Source: Aquimarina pacifica | GTDB lineage: Bacteria > Bacteroidota > Bacteroidia > Flavobacteriales > Flavobacteriaceae | DNA length: 64,000 nt | Direction of reading: 5' to 3' | Assembly (NCBI RefSeq): GCF_000520955.1 | Contig: NZ_JACC01000003.1 | Coordinates: forward strand, 1-64,000 | Part shown: positions 9,727-19,375 of the stretch, one piece after another | How positions within the stretch are numbered: the first letter of the stretch is position 1 | How the letters are laid out: every line of letters starts with the position of its first letter | Translations under genes and position numbers: made by a program | Notes under the pieces: model-generated | What the model saw: the letters and a program-made list of their open reading frames with translations, nothing else | Told to the model about the DNA's origin: nothing | Database searches by the model: none

Positions 9727-9961
9727 AAATCAATATGTCTTATCGCAAGTTATTGATCTTTGTTGTTTTTTTTATTGATAATAATTTAAAAATACAGGTA
9801 TTTTTTTAAATTATTCGCTTATGTAAAGGCCTTTGAGGTGTTTTTGGTATTGATTTAGTGTTAAAAATAAGTGTTTTTTAATGATTTATTAAATTGCGAT
9901 TAAGCTTTTAAAGTCGATTTCTTCGCTAGGTTCTAAAAAATGTTTTTACTAGCATAAGAAG

Positions 9962-12493
9962 TTATTTATTTTTTATAATTTTTTTATAATTTTTTGTGCC
10001 ATCCTCATTACTTATTTCCATAATATATATTGCATTATTAAGTCCATCAGTATGTATCGTATTGGTATGTGTTGTTAGATTTTTGGATATAAGTAGCTGA
10101 CCAGAAATAGAATATATTTTTAAGGCTGAATTAGCTTTTTCTCCTAAATCAATTGTAAAGTAATTTGTAAACGGATTAGGGAAAAGTTTTAAATCCTCAA
10201 TTTTTTGCGATATTAGAGCGTTGCTCTTGTTCGAAGTAGTACAATTAATTACCGAGTTATTATTATCTACATCAAGTAAAGTCCAAATTGAAGCATTAGT
10301 ATTATGTTGCAGGGAGCTCAGGTTTATATTTGTACCAAGGTTTAAATAGGTATCCCATGCTACATTTTTAATAGTATAGCCCTCAGAATCGTTCGGTATT
10401 ATTTCCCATTGTGTCCATGTACCTGTAAATGTAGTAGGAGCAATCTCTATTTTAGAATTCGAAGTGGCTCTTAATCTTTTACCGGTTCTTACATTTTTAA
10501 ATCTATAATAGTATTGGTCTTCACTAGGTACTTCTTCAATTTCCCATTGGGTCCATGTACCTGTATAGTTTGTTGTTGCGAGCCTTACATTTGCATAATT
10601 TGCTGTAGATGATATTTGAGCCCATAAATCTGCATCAGTATTTGCGATCCTCACAGTTTTTCCGATAAGTTCTTCTCGTCTTAAAGAAGTACAATTTTCA
10701 CTTTCTTTGGGTATATAAATATCACATTCGTTATAATTGTGGTTGCCATATAAGATTTGACTTCTTAGGGAATAAATTGATTTTGAAACTTTTTTGATAG
10801 AGGCTCCTAGTTCTTCATATAGTTCAAAATCTTCAGAAAATACACCTTTGTTAGAGTCATTACCTGCTTTATCAATAAACCTAAACCAATGAAAACCAAC
10901 ATTACCTTTATTGCGTAAAAGTTTTAACATCCAGTTTTCATACCAATTCGCTCTATCTTGTTGAGTTGGTACTGTCCATCCAGCACCATCTTCATTACCT
11001 AATCCAGAATCATCTCCTTTAACATAAAACTCTGTTATTATAAATGGTGTATCAGAAGCATCTAACCACATGTCCATATGTTCTTCTTCGGGTTCAAATC
11101 GATTATAATAGTTTACAGAAATAATATCCATATACTTGCCTGCAGCCTCAAATAATTGAGGTACATATTTACCACCACCGTGATAACGAGTTCCTAATAG
11201 CATATGATTGGGGTCAACAGATCTAAAGGCTTCTGATACAATCCTAAAATAAGTTTCAGCAACATATCCCTGGTATTCTAATTCGTCATCTTCTGTAATA
11301 TCATTTATAGAATATCCTGTCCCATATTTTTCTTGCATCCAAGAATTTGCTTCTTTAAATTGTGCATTATCATTTGATAATTGTAAACTTAAAGAGAGTT
11401 GGTATTTGTAAAAGGGAAGTTCATTATCGAGGAAATAGCCAAGCACCCACGGATCATTAAGGTATGGTGCTAATTGTGTAGCGGCAAGATTTTGACAAAA
11501 ACTTTCGAATGTAGGTTCGAATACAGGTAATACATCTAATTCATAAGTGTTTTCAATGGTACTAGATGTGTCATTAAACTGTTTTATAACATTAAATCTG
11601 GGAGTATAGGCTATATTATCAATGTTTTCATCTGACCAACACCCCATTGTATTTATACCCATATCTTTAAGAATGGTTGGTTGAGATAGACCACCACCTT
11701 CTATTACTGAATTGAGGCCTGCACTATAAAATATAGCACCTTCTGGATCTATAATGTGCCATGTGTTTTCGCAATCTTTTTCGACTCTAAAAAAGCCCGT
11801 TGCGGTTGATGAACCTTGAGTCCAACCCCCGTAGGTATTCCTGTTTTCTGATTCATCGTGTTCTGATATTAAATTGCCATTATAATCTCCTTTTTCAGTT
11901 TCTATTGATACCGTATTATAAATGTCATATACAGGTATATTATATGATGTAGTGTCATAAAATAGTAATTGCGGTCTATCATTACTGTCAGATGCTTCAT
12001 TTGAACCTAACAGAATGGGAGATGAAATTATACTGGTTGTAAATATTTTAAAGGCTAACGCCTGACTAGAGTTAGAAAATTGATGATTAATATATTCGGT
12101 AACATCAATGTAATATATATCATTTTCTTTAAAACCCCCGGAGGTAAAACTTTCAGTGTCTGTGGGTAGGGTGTTCCATGTTGTAGATTCGCCAAATCCG
12201 GTATCTAGTCCTAGGACACTTATATTACCATCATGACCTCCGATCTTAACTAATTTTAGTAGTACTTGTTGGTAATCATCAGGCATTTCACTTTTTAGAA
12301 ATTTTAAGATAGAAACTCTCTCATTAGATTCTGAAAATGTATGCTTTAACTTAAGTACTCCTTCTGTCCCAAAACTCGTGTTTGGATTCGATATTTCTGC
12401 ATATAAGTCTATTGAGGGTGATATAGCTGTAGTTTGACAGTGAGATGAAAAGTTTATTGCCAAAAGTAGAATAGTAAGTATATATTTATTCAT
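9962..12493 (-). CDS. Secreted glycoside hydrolase-like protein with T9SS sorting domain
   Basis: 843 residues. A Sec signal peptide (1-19, LLLAINFSSHCQ) is followed by a DNRLRE/CBM96-like beta domain to about 175. A TIM-barrel region (about 220-580) resembles agarase-type clan GH-A hydrolases: GWTQGSSTATGFF, then LGYFLDNELPF with Glu358 as likely acid/base and ITEFYVKG with Glu488 as likely nucleophile. A beta-trefoil, ricin/fascin-like region (about 610-755) has two TGTWTQWEI repeats. The last about 75 residues form a T9SS type A tail (LFPNPFTNYF). It should be exported by type IX secretion and attack an algal or other polysaccharide; the exact GH family (GH50- or GH86-like) is not settled. 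Monocistronic; no SusC/SusD pair lies nearby. Confidence 0.78.
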   Translation of the reverse strand: MNKYILTILLLAINFSSHCQTTAISPSIDLYAEISNPNTSFGTEGVLKLKHTFSESNERVSILKFLKSEMPDDYQQVLLKLVKIGGHDGNISVLGLDTGFGESTTWNTLPTDTESFTSGGFKENDIYYIDVTEYINHQFSNSSQALAFKIFTTSIISSPILLGSNEASDSNDRPQLLFYDTTSYNIPVYDIYNTVSIETEKGDYNGNLISEHDESENRNTYGGWTQGSSTATGFFRVEKDCENTWHIIDPEGAIFYSAGLNSVIEGGGLSQPTILKDMGINTMGCWSDENIDNIAYTPRFNVIKQFNDTSSTIENTYELDVLPVFEPTFESFCQNLAATQLAPYLNDPWVLGYFLDNELPFYKYQLSLSLQLSNDNAQFKEANSWMQEKYGTGYSINDITEDDELEYQGYVAETYFRIVSEAFRSVDPNHMLLGTRYHGGGKYVPQLFEAAGKYMDIISVNYYNRFEPEEEHMDMWLDASDTPFIITEFYVKGDDSGLGNEDGAGWTVPTQQDRANWYENWMLKLLRNKGNVGFHWFRFIDKAGNDSNKGVFSEDFELYEELGASIKKVSKSIYSLRSQILYGNHNYNECDIYIPKESENCTSLRREELIGKTVRIANTDADLWAQISSTANYANVRLATTNYTGTWTQWEIEEVPSEDQYYYRFKNVRTGKRLRATSNSKIEIAPTTFTGTWTQWEIIPNDSEGYTIKNVAWDTYLNLGTNINLSSLQHNTNASIWTLLDVDNNNSVINCTTSNKSNALISQKIEDLKLFPNPFTNYFTIDLGEKANSALKIYSISGQLLISKNLTTHTNTIHTDGLNNAIYIMEISNEDGTKNYKKIIKNK

Positions 12494-12674
12494 AGTGATA
12501 AGTAATTAGAGTATTTGTGTTTTTTAATAGATATAGAAAGGTACAATTAATGAAAGATTTTAGTAATGAATTCTATAATTCGTATTGTTAAAATTAGAAT
12601 TCGCAATGAGAGATGTTTTTAGGTGATAAAATCATTATGTGAATTCGATTATTGTAGGTTTTACTTGTATGATG

Positions 12675-12707
12675 TTGTGTACCACTAGTGATGTTTCTAT
12701 ATCTTTG
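12675..12707 (+). promoter_or_regulatory. Promoter of the hemolysin III gene
   Basis: TTG (12675-12677) and TATCTTTG (12700-12707) are separated by 22 bp and match the Bacteroidota TTG / TAnnTTTG promoter. The -7 element ends only 7 nt before the ATG at 12715, so the mRNA would have a leader of about 4 nt or less. Confidence 0.5.
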
Positions 12708-12714
12708 TTCTTAA

Positions 12715-13341
12715 ATGAAAATACAATCTGATACAGAAGAACGGTGGAACTGGTTAACTCATGGTTTTGCATTTATTTTATCCATATTGGGACTTTATGT
12801 TTTGGTGACTCACGATACAGAACAGTCAAAATATAGCCTATTTTCTTTATTACTTTATGGTATTTCATTGTTGGTATTGTATTTCGCCTCTTCAGCATAT
12901 CATTTTAGTCAGAATCCTATCTTAAAAAGAAGGTTTAGAGTTTTAGATCATATTAGTATATATGTTTTGATAGCAGGAACTTATAGCCCTGTTGCATTAA
13001 TATCTTTATTGAACAGCAGAGGTTGGCTTTTATTTTTTTTGGTATGGACAATTGCTCTTATCGGAACGATTTTAAAGTTGTTTTTTACGGGGAGATTCGA
13101 AATAATGTCTGTTATTCTTTATTTGATTATGGGTTGGTTGATTGTATTTGATATAGAAGCATTAATTACCCAAGTAGGTTCTGATGGAATTACATATTTA
13201 ATTATAGGTGGTTTATTGTATACTGTAGGAATTATTTTTTATGCCATAAAAAAAATACCTTTTAATCATGTTATCTGGCATGTTTTTGTAATGGGCGGAA
13301 GTATTTTTCACTTCTTATTTATTTTTAAATATGTAATTTAA
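12715..13341 (+). CDS. trhA: Hemolysin III family (PAQR) membrane protein
   Basis: 208 residues with seven predicted membrane helices. PAQR/TrhA hallmarks are the N-terminal ERWNWLTHGFAF, the helix-end motif SSAYHFSQ, LDHISIYVLIAGTY, and the C-terminal HVIWHVFVMGGSIFHF; the histidines and serine are the zinc-site residues of the superfamily. Members affect membrane fluidity and lipid balance in bacteria; cytolysin activity was only the historical name. The length is standard. It lies alone between divergent and convergent neighbours, with its own near-leaderless promoter. Confidence 0.92.
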   Translation: MKIQSDTEERWNWLTHGFAFILSILGLYVLVTHDTEQSKYSLFSLLLYGISLLVLYFASSAYHFSQNPILKRRFRVLDHISIYVLIAGTYSPVALISLLNSRGWLLFFLVWTIALIGTILKLFFTGRFEIMSVILYLIMGWLIVFDIEALITQVGSDGITYLIIGGLLYTVGIIFYAIKKIPFNHVIWHVFVMGGSIFHFLFIFKYVI

Positions 13342-13502
13342 TAAGGACTGTTGTGAGGTCCTAAAACACAAGAAAGATTTTAGTTTAGGATCTGTTAGGT
13401 TACATAAAATATTATATAGATACAATATTTTTGAAGAGTTTAAATAGATTGTCTATTGCATCAAACAGATTTGGGTGATAAGAAATATAAGAATTCTTTA
13501 TA

Positions 13503-13931
13503 TCAAGATTTTACATATTCTTTATACTCTAAAAAGAAAGCTTCAAATCTGGCCATATTATCATTAAGGAACTGCATAGTATGATCCCAGTTAGCTTTTT
13601 TATGGATACTCACATTAGGTAATTCTATATATATTCGCGATATGATTTTTCCATTATCGAGTTCATAGGCTTCATCAAAAATTACATCTGCAACATATTC
13701 AGAAGTTAAGATGGTTTTTAGACTAACAAACTTTTCAAAGTAATAGGCCCTAATTACTTCATCTTGCGGTTCAATATCAATAGATACTTGAGCTTTTTTT
13801 GTGGTAAATGTAAACTTGAGTGTTACGTCTTTTATCTTAGTGTTATATAATAGCCATTTTCGAGGATATTCTTTTCCAAAAGAGGTCCAGAATTTTTGTC
13901 GTATTTGTTTGGATTCTGATTTGCTAAACAT
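13503..13931 (-). CDS. DUF4268 domain-containing protein
   Basis: A 142-residue soluble protein with aromatic-rich stretches (RQKFWTSFGKEYPRKW near the start, NWDHTMQFLNDNMARFEAFF at the end) that I recognise as DUF4268. That domain also occurs at the C-terminus of some nuclease-like proteins; here it stands alone, which is common in flavobacteria. Function is unknown. It follows the ZIP transporter by 10 nt on the same strand and is the last gene of the three-gene run methyltransferase, ZIP, DUF4268. Confidence 0.8.
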   Translation of the reverse strand: MFSKSESKQIRQKFWTSFGKEYPRKWLLYNTKIKDVTLKFTFTTKKAQVSIDIEPQDEVIRAYYFEKFVSLKTILTSEYVADVIFDEAYELDNGKIISRIYIELPNVSIHKKANWDHTMQFLNDNMARFEAFFLEYKEYVKS

Positions 13932-13941
13932 GTCTTTTATA

Positions 13942-14619
13942 CTATATTAGATATGCAGCCGCAGTGGCTAGAAGAATAACCAAGAGTTTAGTGATGTTAA
14001 ATTTATGGCCTTCATTGCTTTCAAAAAGTATTGTTGTAGATACATGCAAAAATATACCTATTACTAATGCTGTGATTTCACGATAATATTCTTGGGCAAT
14101 TTCAAAATTTTCTGAAATAAAAGCTCCCAAAGGGGTCATTAAGGCAAAGGATACTAATAAAAATATAGTAGTGATTCTCTGGATTTGCGTATTAAGTAAA
14201 AAAGTAGTCAAAATCATTGCTACAGGTATTTTATGAATAATAATACCCATTAAAATTCCGTCTGTGTGATGTATAGGAAATCCTTCGAGAATGGCATGTA
14301 ACCCTAAGCTTATGAATAATAATTTCGGAACCTGATATGTTTTTTTATCCAAATGAATGTGGCCATGTTCAGCTCCTTTAGAAAAATATTCTAGCACCTT
14401 TTGTAAAAGAATACCAATCATTATCCATACACCCGTTCGTTTTGCAAAAGGGTTATCCTCGAATACTTCGGGCAATAAATCAAATATTGTTATAGCGAGT
14501 AGGAATGCACCACTAAAAGCAAGAAGTAATTTTAAATTTTTTTGATTAGCCTCCTTAAAAATAAAAACTATTAAAGCACCAATAAAAACTGCAGCTATGG
14601 ATAGTATGTAATTGTTCAC
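13942..14619 (-). CDS. ZIP family divalent metal transporter
   Basis: 225 residues with about eight membrane helices. Metal-site histidines typical of ZIP proteins appear in helix IV (GLHAILEGFPIHH) and helix V (GIIIHKIPVAM). A His-containing loop (EHGHIHLDKK) lies between helices III and IV, as usual in this family. It should move zinc or iron into the cytoplasm; the metal cannot be told from sequence. The start is GTG at 14619, overlapping the TAG stop of the upstream methyltransferase by one base (TAGTG), so translational coupling is likely. Confidence 0.88.
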   Translation of the reverse strand: MNNYILSIAAVFIGALIVFIFKEANQKNLKLLLAFSGAFLLAITIFDLLPEVFEDNPFAKRTGVWIMIGILLQKVLEYFSKGAEHGHIHLDKKTYQVPKLLFISLGLHAILEGFPIHHTDGILMGIIIHKIPVAMILTTFLLNTQIQRITTIFLLVSFALMTPLGAFISENFEIAQEYYREITALVIGIFLHVSTTILFESNEGHKFNITKLLVILLATAAAYLI

Positions 14620-15350
14620 TATTTAAAAATTAATATAAGTCTGGGTGAGTTTTTTACATTAAACTTTTTCAATTGATAATCTCCAAAAATATCCAGAAGA
14701 TCAATATTTGCTTTAGAAAAATAATTCTGAAAATCGTTTAAAGTAATACTTTTAACACGTTCTGTGAAGAAAAAATCTTCATCGTTATCTCTGAATCTAA
14801 TTTCTTTGATAATATACCCCTCTTTGTGATATCTTTTGATATTAAAAGTTATGTTGTCTACAATTTTGGTTTCTTCGGGAACTAAAGTATTGATAACATA
14901 TTCTACATTCATAAAATCAATTACACCAACCCCTTTTTCATTAAGATCAGATTTAATTGCCTTAATGGTATTTAGATTATCTTCTTCGCTATCAAAGTAT
15001 CCAAAACTGGTAAATAAATTGAAAACCGCTGAAAATTTTTCTGAATATGGTTTGCACATATCATGCACTTCAAATTTGAGAGTTTCATTCTCGAATTGCG
15101 AAGCATACTCAATACTATTTTTAGATAGGTCAACTCCTGTAACATTGTACCCTAATGTGTTGAGATAAATACTATGCCTACCCTTACCGCAAGCCAGATC
15201 CAAAATTTTTTCATCGGATTGAAGACTTAAATAATTGGTCAAGGTATCCATAAAGGCTTTTGCTTCAGTATGGTCTCTATCCTTGTATAAAACATGATAG
15301 TAGGGAGTGTCAAACCAAGAGGCGTACCACATTGTTGAATCTTTTAGCAT
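14619..15350 (-). CDS. Class I SAM-dependent methyltransferase
   Basis: A 243-residue Rossmann-fold methyltransferase. Motif I is ILDLACGKGRHS, followed by GVDLSKNSIEYA (acidic end of strand 2) and the FTSFGYFDSEEDN region. The N-terminal WYASWFDTPYYHVLYKDRDH block is characteristic of a flavobacterial subgroup whose substrate is unknown. The longest frame starts at a TTG (15359), but a TAATTTTG promoter element covers it, so I place the start at the ATG at 15350; ATG 15332 is also possible. First gene of the run with the ZIP transporter and DUF4268. Confidence 0.85.
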   Translation of the reverse strand: MLKDSTMWYASWFDTPYYHVLYKDRDHTEAKAFMDTLTNYLSLQSDEKILDLACGKGRHSIYLNTLGYNVTGVDLSKNSIEYASQFENETLKFEVHDMCKPYSEKFSAVFNLFTSFGYFDSEEDNLNTIKAIKSDLNEKGVGVIDFMNVEYVINTLVPEETKIVDNITFNIKRYHKEGYIIKEIRFRDNDEDFFFTERVKSITLNDFQNYFSKANIDLLDIFGDYQLKKFNVKNSPRLILIFK

Positions 15351-15356
15351 AAGGCG

Positions 15357-15364
15357 CAAAATTA
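15357..15364 (-). promoter_or_regulatory. -7 element of the methyltransferase promoter
   Basis: On the minus strand the sequence is TAATTTTGC, then five more bases and ATG at 15350. The match to TAnnTTTG is exact and leaves a leader of only about 3 nt. It also argues against the TTG start at 15359. Confidence 0.45.
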
Positions 15365-15455
15365 ATGTATTTTTGTGGTTTAATACGAGAAGTTTACTAA
15401 AGTTTTGTTACTAATATGTAGTAATTAAGTATGCTTCAGGTCGAAAACATGAATA

Positions 15456-16613
15456 GTGAGTAATTCGTTTAAAATGGTAGCCAAAACCCTTTTTGGTTTT
15501 GAAGAGGTTCTGGCAAGAGAGCTTAGGAATTTAGGAGCAGAAAGAGTAGAGATAGGTAACCGTATGGTTAGTTTTTATGGTGATACAGGCTTTATGTATA
15601 AAGCAAATTTGTGCTTAAGAACTGCGATAAAAATTTTGAAACCTATTGCTTCGGGAAGGGTAAGAAATGAAAAGGATTTGTATACATTTATTCAGAGTAT
15701 TCGTTGGCAAGAGTATTTGGCTATCGAGGATACATTTGCTATTCATGCTACTGTAAATTCTACAATTTTTACACATTCTCATTTTATTTCTTTAAAAACA
15801 AAGGATGCCATAGTGGATCAATTTAGAGAGAGAACAGGAGAACGACCAAGTATTGATTTAGATCACCCAGATTTATCGCTAGACGTTCATATTCAAGGTG
15901 ATTTATGTACACTTTCTTTAGACAGTTCAGGTGGTTCCCTGCATCATAGAGGGTATCGTACGGCAACAAATATTGCTCCTATTAATGAGGTTCTTGCAGC
16001 TGGCTTATTACTGCTTTCTGGCTGGGATGGGCAATGTGATTTTTTAGATCCAATGTGTGGTAGCGGTACTATGGCAATAGAGGCGGCTATGATTGCTTGT
16101 AACATTCCTGCAAATTTGAATAGGAAAGAATTTGCATTTGAAAAATGGTTAGATTGGGATATGGATCTATTCGAAAAAATAGAAGAATCGTGTCTTAATA
16201 AGACAAGAGATTTTAGATATTCGATAGTAGGTATGGATAAAGAATATTCTGCTGTACGAAAAGCGAATGTTAATGTTGAGAATGCTAATTTAACAGACTT
16301 TATAAAAATAAAAGAAGGTGATTTTTTTGAAAGTGTAAAAGAAATAGAAGGACCGCTTCATATGGTATTTAATCCGCCTTATGATGAACGTTTAGAAATC
16401 AATATTTCTGAGTTTTATTCAAAAATAGGGGATACGCTAAAACGAAATTATTCTAATACAAATGCTTGGTTTATAACAGGTAATCTAGAAAGTCTTAAGT
16501 ATGTAGGACTTAGACCATCACGAAAAATAAAAGTATTCAATGGTAAACTCGAAGGAAAGTTAGTTAAATATGAAATGTATGCAGGAAGTAAGAGGACCAA
16601 ATTTCAAAAATAG
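15456..16613 (+). CDS. THUMP domain RNA methyltransferase (RlmL/TrmN-like)
   Basis: 385 residues. An N-terminal ferredoxin-like/THUMP part (about 1-150) contains KTLFGFEEVLARELRNLGA and ends in DVHIQGDLCTLSLDSSG. A class I methyltransferase follows, with FLDPMCGSGTMAIEAA as motif I and FNPPYDER as motif IV; N-P-P-Y is typical of guanine-N2 or adenine-N6 RNA methylation. It equals the N-terminal half of E. coli RlmL (23S rRNA m2G2445) and is the usual bacteroidete stand-alone form. The GTG at 15456 fits homologous N-termini (NSFKMVAKTLF); ATG 15474 is the alternative. Confidence 0.88.
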   Translation: MSNSFKMVAKTLFGFEEVLARELRNLGAERVEIGNRMVSFYGDTGFMYKANLCLRTAIKILKPIASGRVRNEKDLYTFIQSIRWQEYLAIEDTFAIHATVNSTIFTHSHFISLKTKDAIVDQFRERTGERPSIDLDHPDLSLDVHIQGDLCTLSLDSSGGSLHHRGYRTATNIAPINEVLAAGLLLLSGWDGQCDFLDPMCGSGTMAIEAAMIACNIPANLNRKEFAFEKWLDWDMDLFEKIEESCLNKTRDFRYSIVGMDKEYSAVRKANVNVENANLTDFIKIKEGDFFESVKEIEGPLHMVFNPPYDERLEINISEFYSKIGDTLKRNYSNTNAWFITGNLESLKYVGLRPSRKIKVFNGKLEGKLVKYEMYAGSKRTKFQK

Positions 16614-16634
16614 CATAACATACCGCTAGTATCC

Positions 16635-17387
16635 CTACTGTTTCTTTTTCTTATATAAAGGGAAAAAGTAATTTATAGAATACCCATATCCAACACCAAT
16701 ACTACTATAATCATTGGTTCTTCCAAATCCCGGAATGTGAAGGTTCTCAAAATTCCCTGGAGTGTCTTCACTGACAAGGCTTCTGAGGGAGATATTCCCA
16801 CTTAAGTAAACATTATGTAGGATTTCTGCTTTTAGTCCTATAACTAATCCAATCCAGCTAGCGGTTAAATCCTCATATCTTGAAGCCTCGGTTATTTGAT
16901 TTGTATCAAAGTAATTAGATGTACTATAGATAGTATAGTCGTTAAGGGTTTGATCAAATATAGAAAACCCATATCGCAACCCAACAACAATCATATTTTG
17001 CATTCCATACCAATTGTCATAAAGATTATAATCGATCCCCACTCTGGCATAGTTTCCCATACTTCGAACATTGATGTTTTCTTCATCTCGAATTAAAGAT
17101 TCGTTTCCCATTTCTGCAGCTATGTAAAACTTTTGGGATATTCTGTAGTCGCCAACAATTTCTATTCCCTCATAGTTATCGTCTGTATAGGTTCTTATCA
17201 ATTTACTAATATCTGCACCAATTCTTAACCCATATTTTTCTCCTGGTGGTAAAGTATCTAAGGGGTTTTCCCTTTGTTCTTTTTCGTTGGGAACTACAGG
17301 TATACTATCGGTACTGATAGAGGTTGGTTCCTGGCCATAGAAATAGCCTGTAAATAAGATACTAATGAAAAATAAATATATGCGCAT
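16635..17387 (-). CDS. DUF6048 family outer-membrane beta-barrel-like protein
   Basis: 250 residues: a Sec signal peptide (1-19, ILFTGYFYGQ), a short linker with Pro and acidic residues, and alternating strands rich in aromatic and Gly residues (GLRIGADISKLI, YARVGIDYNLY, VGLRYGFS) that suggest an eight-stranded beta-barrel. I recognise it as DUF6048. It overlaps the 3' end of the upstream lipoprotein gene by 26 bp, and the two families are regular neighbours in flavobacteria. The role is unknown, possibly envelope-related. Confidence 0.8.
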   Translation of the reverse strand: MRIYLFFISILFTGYFYGQEPTSISTDSIPVVPNEKEQRENPLDTLPPGEKYGLRIGADISKLIRTYTDDNYEGIEIVGDYRISQKFYIAAEMGNESLIRDEENINVRSMGNYARVGIDYNLYDNWYGMQNMIVVGLRYGFSIFDQTLNDYTIYSTSNYFDTNQITEASRYEDLTASWIGLVIGLKAEILHNVYLSGNISLRSLVSEDTPGNFENLHIPGFGRTNDYSSIGVGYGYSINYFFPLYKKKKQ

Positions 17388-17892
17388 CGGTTTCGTCAGT
17401 TACGTCGTCTCTTTGTATTGTTATGTTTTGTATCCAGTTTGTATCTTCTGGATCATCTAGATTCTCAAGAATTGATACGGTCAATCCTCTAAAATTAACT
17501 TTAAATCCACAGGCACTACTTACATATTCTTCTACAGGTGTGTATTGAATACTTAGGAGGTCTGTATTAGGGATGTTTGTTGTATCATCTACTGTATCTG
17601 AGTCAATAGTTAAAAAATACTCAGTAATAGGACTATCTGTTCTAAGAGGTATTAGAATAGAATCAGTTACACTTTCTAATGGGTAAATATCATCCATTCC
17701 CGCACCTTGTACTTCTAGCTCAGAAGGTGCTTCTACCTCAATTCCTGTTTCAAAATCTATAAATTTTATGATCAAAAATGGAGTTGTTGCAGTACCATCT
17801 GCACAGATATCATCTCGTTCACAACTTGATATCAAGTAGATACCGAACAATAATAAAGGGACTAATAGTAAATATTTATACGTTTTTATCAT
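17362..17892 (-). CDS. DUF6452 family lipoprotein
   Basis: 176 residues with a lipoprotein signal (lipobox ISSC, Cys24) followed by ERDDICADGTATTPFLIIKF, the typical DUF6452 start. The rest is a single beta-rich domain with an isolated Cys near residue 128. It should be anchored to the membrane facing the periplasm or the surface. It precedes and overlaps the DUF6048 gene and lies 63 bp downstream of rlmD on the same strand. Function unknown. Confidence 0.8.
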   Translation of the reverse strand: MIKTYKYLLLVPLLLFGIYLISSCERDDICADGTATTPFLIIKFIDFETGIEVEAPSELEVQGAGMDDIYPLESVTDSILIPLRTDSPITEYFLTIDSDTVDDTTNIPNTDLLSIQYTPVEEYVSSACGFKVNFRGLTVSILENLDDPEDTNWIQNITIQRDDVTDETDAHIFIFH

Positions 17893-17955
17893 CTGTTAGC
17901 TTAATTTTCTAATAATAAGAGGTAAAAAGTATACAACTTAAAATTACAAATCTCT

Positions 17956-19371
17956 TTATACTCCTCTCTTTTCAAGTAAAACCACATTTTCTACATGATA
18001 CGTTTGTGGGAACATATCTACCGGTTGTACTTTGGTTACATGGTATGTCCCATCTAATAACGCCAAATCACGAGCTTGTGTTGCACTATTACAGCTCACA
18101 TACACTATTTTTTGAGGGGATATATGTAATAATTGCTCAACAACATCTTTATGCATTCCGTCTCTTGGCGGGTCTGTTATAACTACTTCGGGTTGACCAT
18201 GCAGCGCAATAAAATCTTTGGTAAATACTTTTTTCATATCTCCAACATAAAACTCTACATTGTCTATTTCATTTCTTTTTGCATTGTCTTTTGCATCTTC
18301 GATAGCCTCGGGAACGGCTTCTACGCCAATAACCTTTTTAGCCTTTTTGGCAACGAATTGGGCTATGGTTCCTGTACCTGTATATAGATCATAAACTAAT
18401 TCTTTACCCGTTAGACCGGCAAAATCACGAGTAATCTTATACAGTTCATAGGCTTGTTTAGAGTTAGTTTGATAAAAAGATTTTGCATTAATTCTAAAGC
18501 GCAACCCTTCCATCTCTTCTTCAATATAATCTTTTCCTCTATAACAGATAACTTCTTGGTCATAGATGGTATCATTGCCCTTAGAGTTTATAGTATACTG
18601 CAAAGATGTTACTTCGGGGAATTCTGAAGCAATGTAATCTAGTAAAAGAGTTCTATTGTCAATGTCTTCATGAAAAAATTGCACTAATACCATAATTTCA
18701 CCAGTAGATGAAATACGTAACATTAGAGTTCGCAAGAAACCTTCTTGCTTGCGCGCATTATAAAAAGTAAGATTATTTTGAGTAGCAAAGGCCTTAACTT
18801 TATTTCTTATGGCATTACTCGGATCCTCTTGTAAGTGACATGTATCTATATCAAGGATTTTATCCCACATTCCGGGGATATGAAAACCTAACGCATTTCT
18901 ATTTTTAATTTCAGAATCACTTTGAATTTCATCAAGAGTAAGCCATCTACTATCACTAAAAGAGAATTCCATTTTGTTTCTGTAAAAAAATTCATCTACA
19001 GAACCTAATATGTTACTAACTTCTGGCAATTGAACTTTGCCCAGACGAGTAAGATTATTAACTATTTCCTGTTGTTTATAATTAAGCTGATGCTCATAGC
19101 CCATAAATTGCCATTTACATCCACCACAAGTACCAAAATGTTGACAAGCTGGATCAACACGTTTATCTGATTCTTTATGAAAAATAGTTGCAGAGCCTTC
19201 ATAATAAGCCTTACGCTTCTTACTTACCTGTATATCAACAACGTCTCCTGGAACAGCATTGTTAATGAATATAACTTTTCCGTCCGGAGCTTTAGCAATA
19301 CTTTTTCCTTTTGCTCCCGCGTCAATAACTTCGATGTTTTCGAAGATTTGTCTTCTTTTTTTTCTTGCCAT
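17956..19371 (-). CDS. rlmD: 23S rRNA (uracil-C5)-methyltransferase, RlmD/RumA family
   Basis: 471 residues. An N-terminal TRAM domain (about 1-65) binds RNA. Iron-sulfur cysteines Cys76, Cys82 and Cys85 sit in ACQHFGTCGGCKW, with a fourth in DIDTCHL. The C-terminal methyltransferase has LVYDLYTGTGTIAQF as the SAM motif and ITDPPRDGMH then VSCNSATQARDL, where the cysteine is the nucleophile that attacks uracil C6. It methylates uridine at C5 in 23S rRNA (position 1939 in E. coli numbering); RlmCD-type dual specificity cannot be excluded. Length is standard. The start ATG at 19371 is preceded 4 nt upstream by a -7 element. Confidence 0.93.
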   Translation of the reverse strand: MARKKRRQIFENIEVIDAGAKGKSIAKAPDGKVIFINNAVPGDVVDIQVSKKRKAYYEGSATIFHKESDKRVDPACQHFGTCGGCKWQFMGYEHQLNYKQQEIVNNLTRLGKVQLPEVSNILGSVDEFFYRNKMEFSFSDSRWLTLDEIQSDSEIKNRNALGFHIPGMWDKILDIDTCHLQEDPSNAIRNKVKAFATQNNLTFYNARKQEGFLRTLMLRISSTGEIMVLVQFFHEDIDNRTLLLDYIASEFPEVTSLQYTINSKGNDTIYDQEVICYRGKDYIEEEMEGLRFRINAKSFYQTNSKQAYELYKITRDFAGLTGKELVYDLYTGTGTIAQFVAKKAKKVIGVEAVPEAIEDAKDNAKRNEIDNVEFYVGDMKKVFTKDFIALHGQPEVVITDPPRDGMHKDVVEQLLHISPQKIVYVSCNSATQARDLALLDGTYHVTKVQPVDMFPQTYHVENVVLLEKRGV

Positions 19372-19375
19372 AGCG

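Noticed and set aside
13359-13396. Inverted repeat TCCTAAA/TTTAGGA as a terminator
   Set aside because: The loop is long and no T-run follows on either strand.
15351-15359. TTG start of the methyltransferase at 15359
   Set aside because: A consensus -7 element spans 15357-15364, so the TTG is unlikely to be inside the mRNA with room for initiation; ATG 15350 is preferred.
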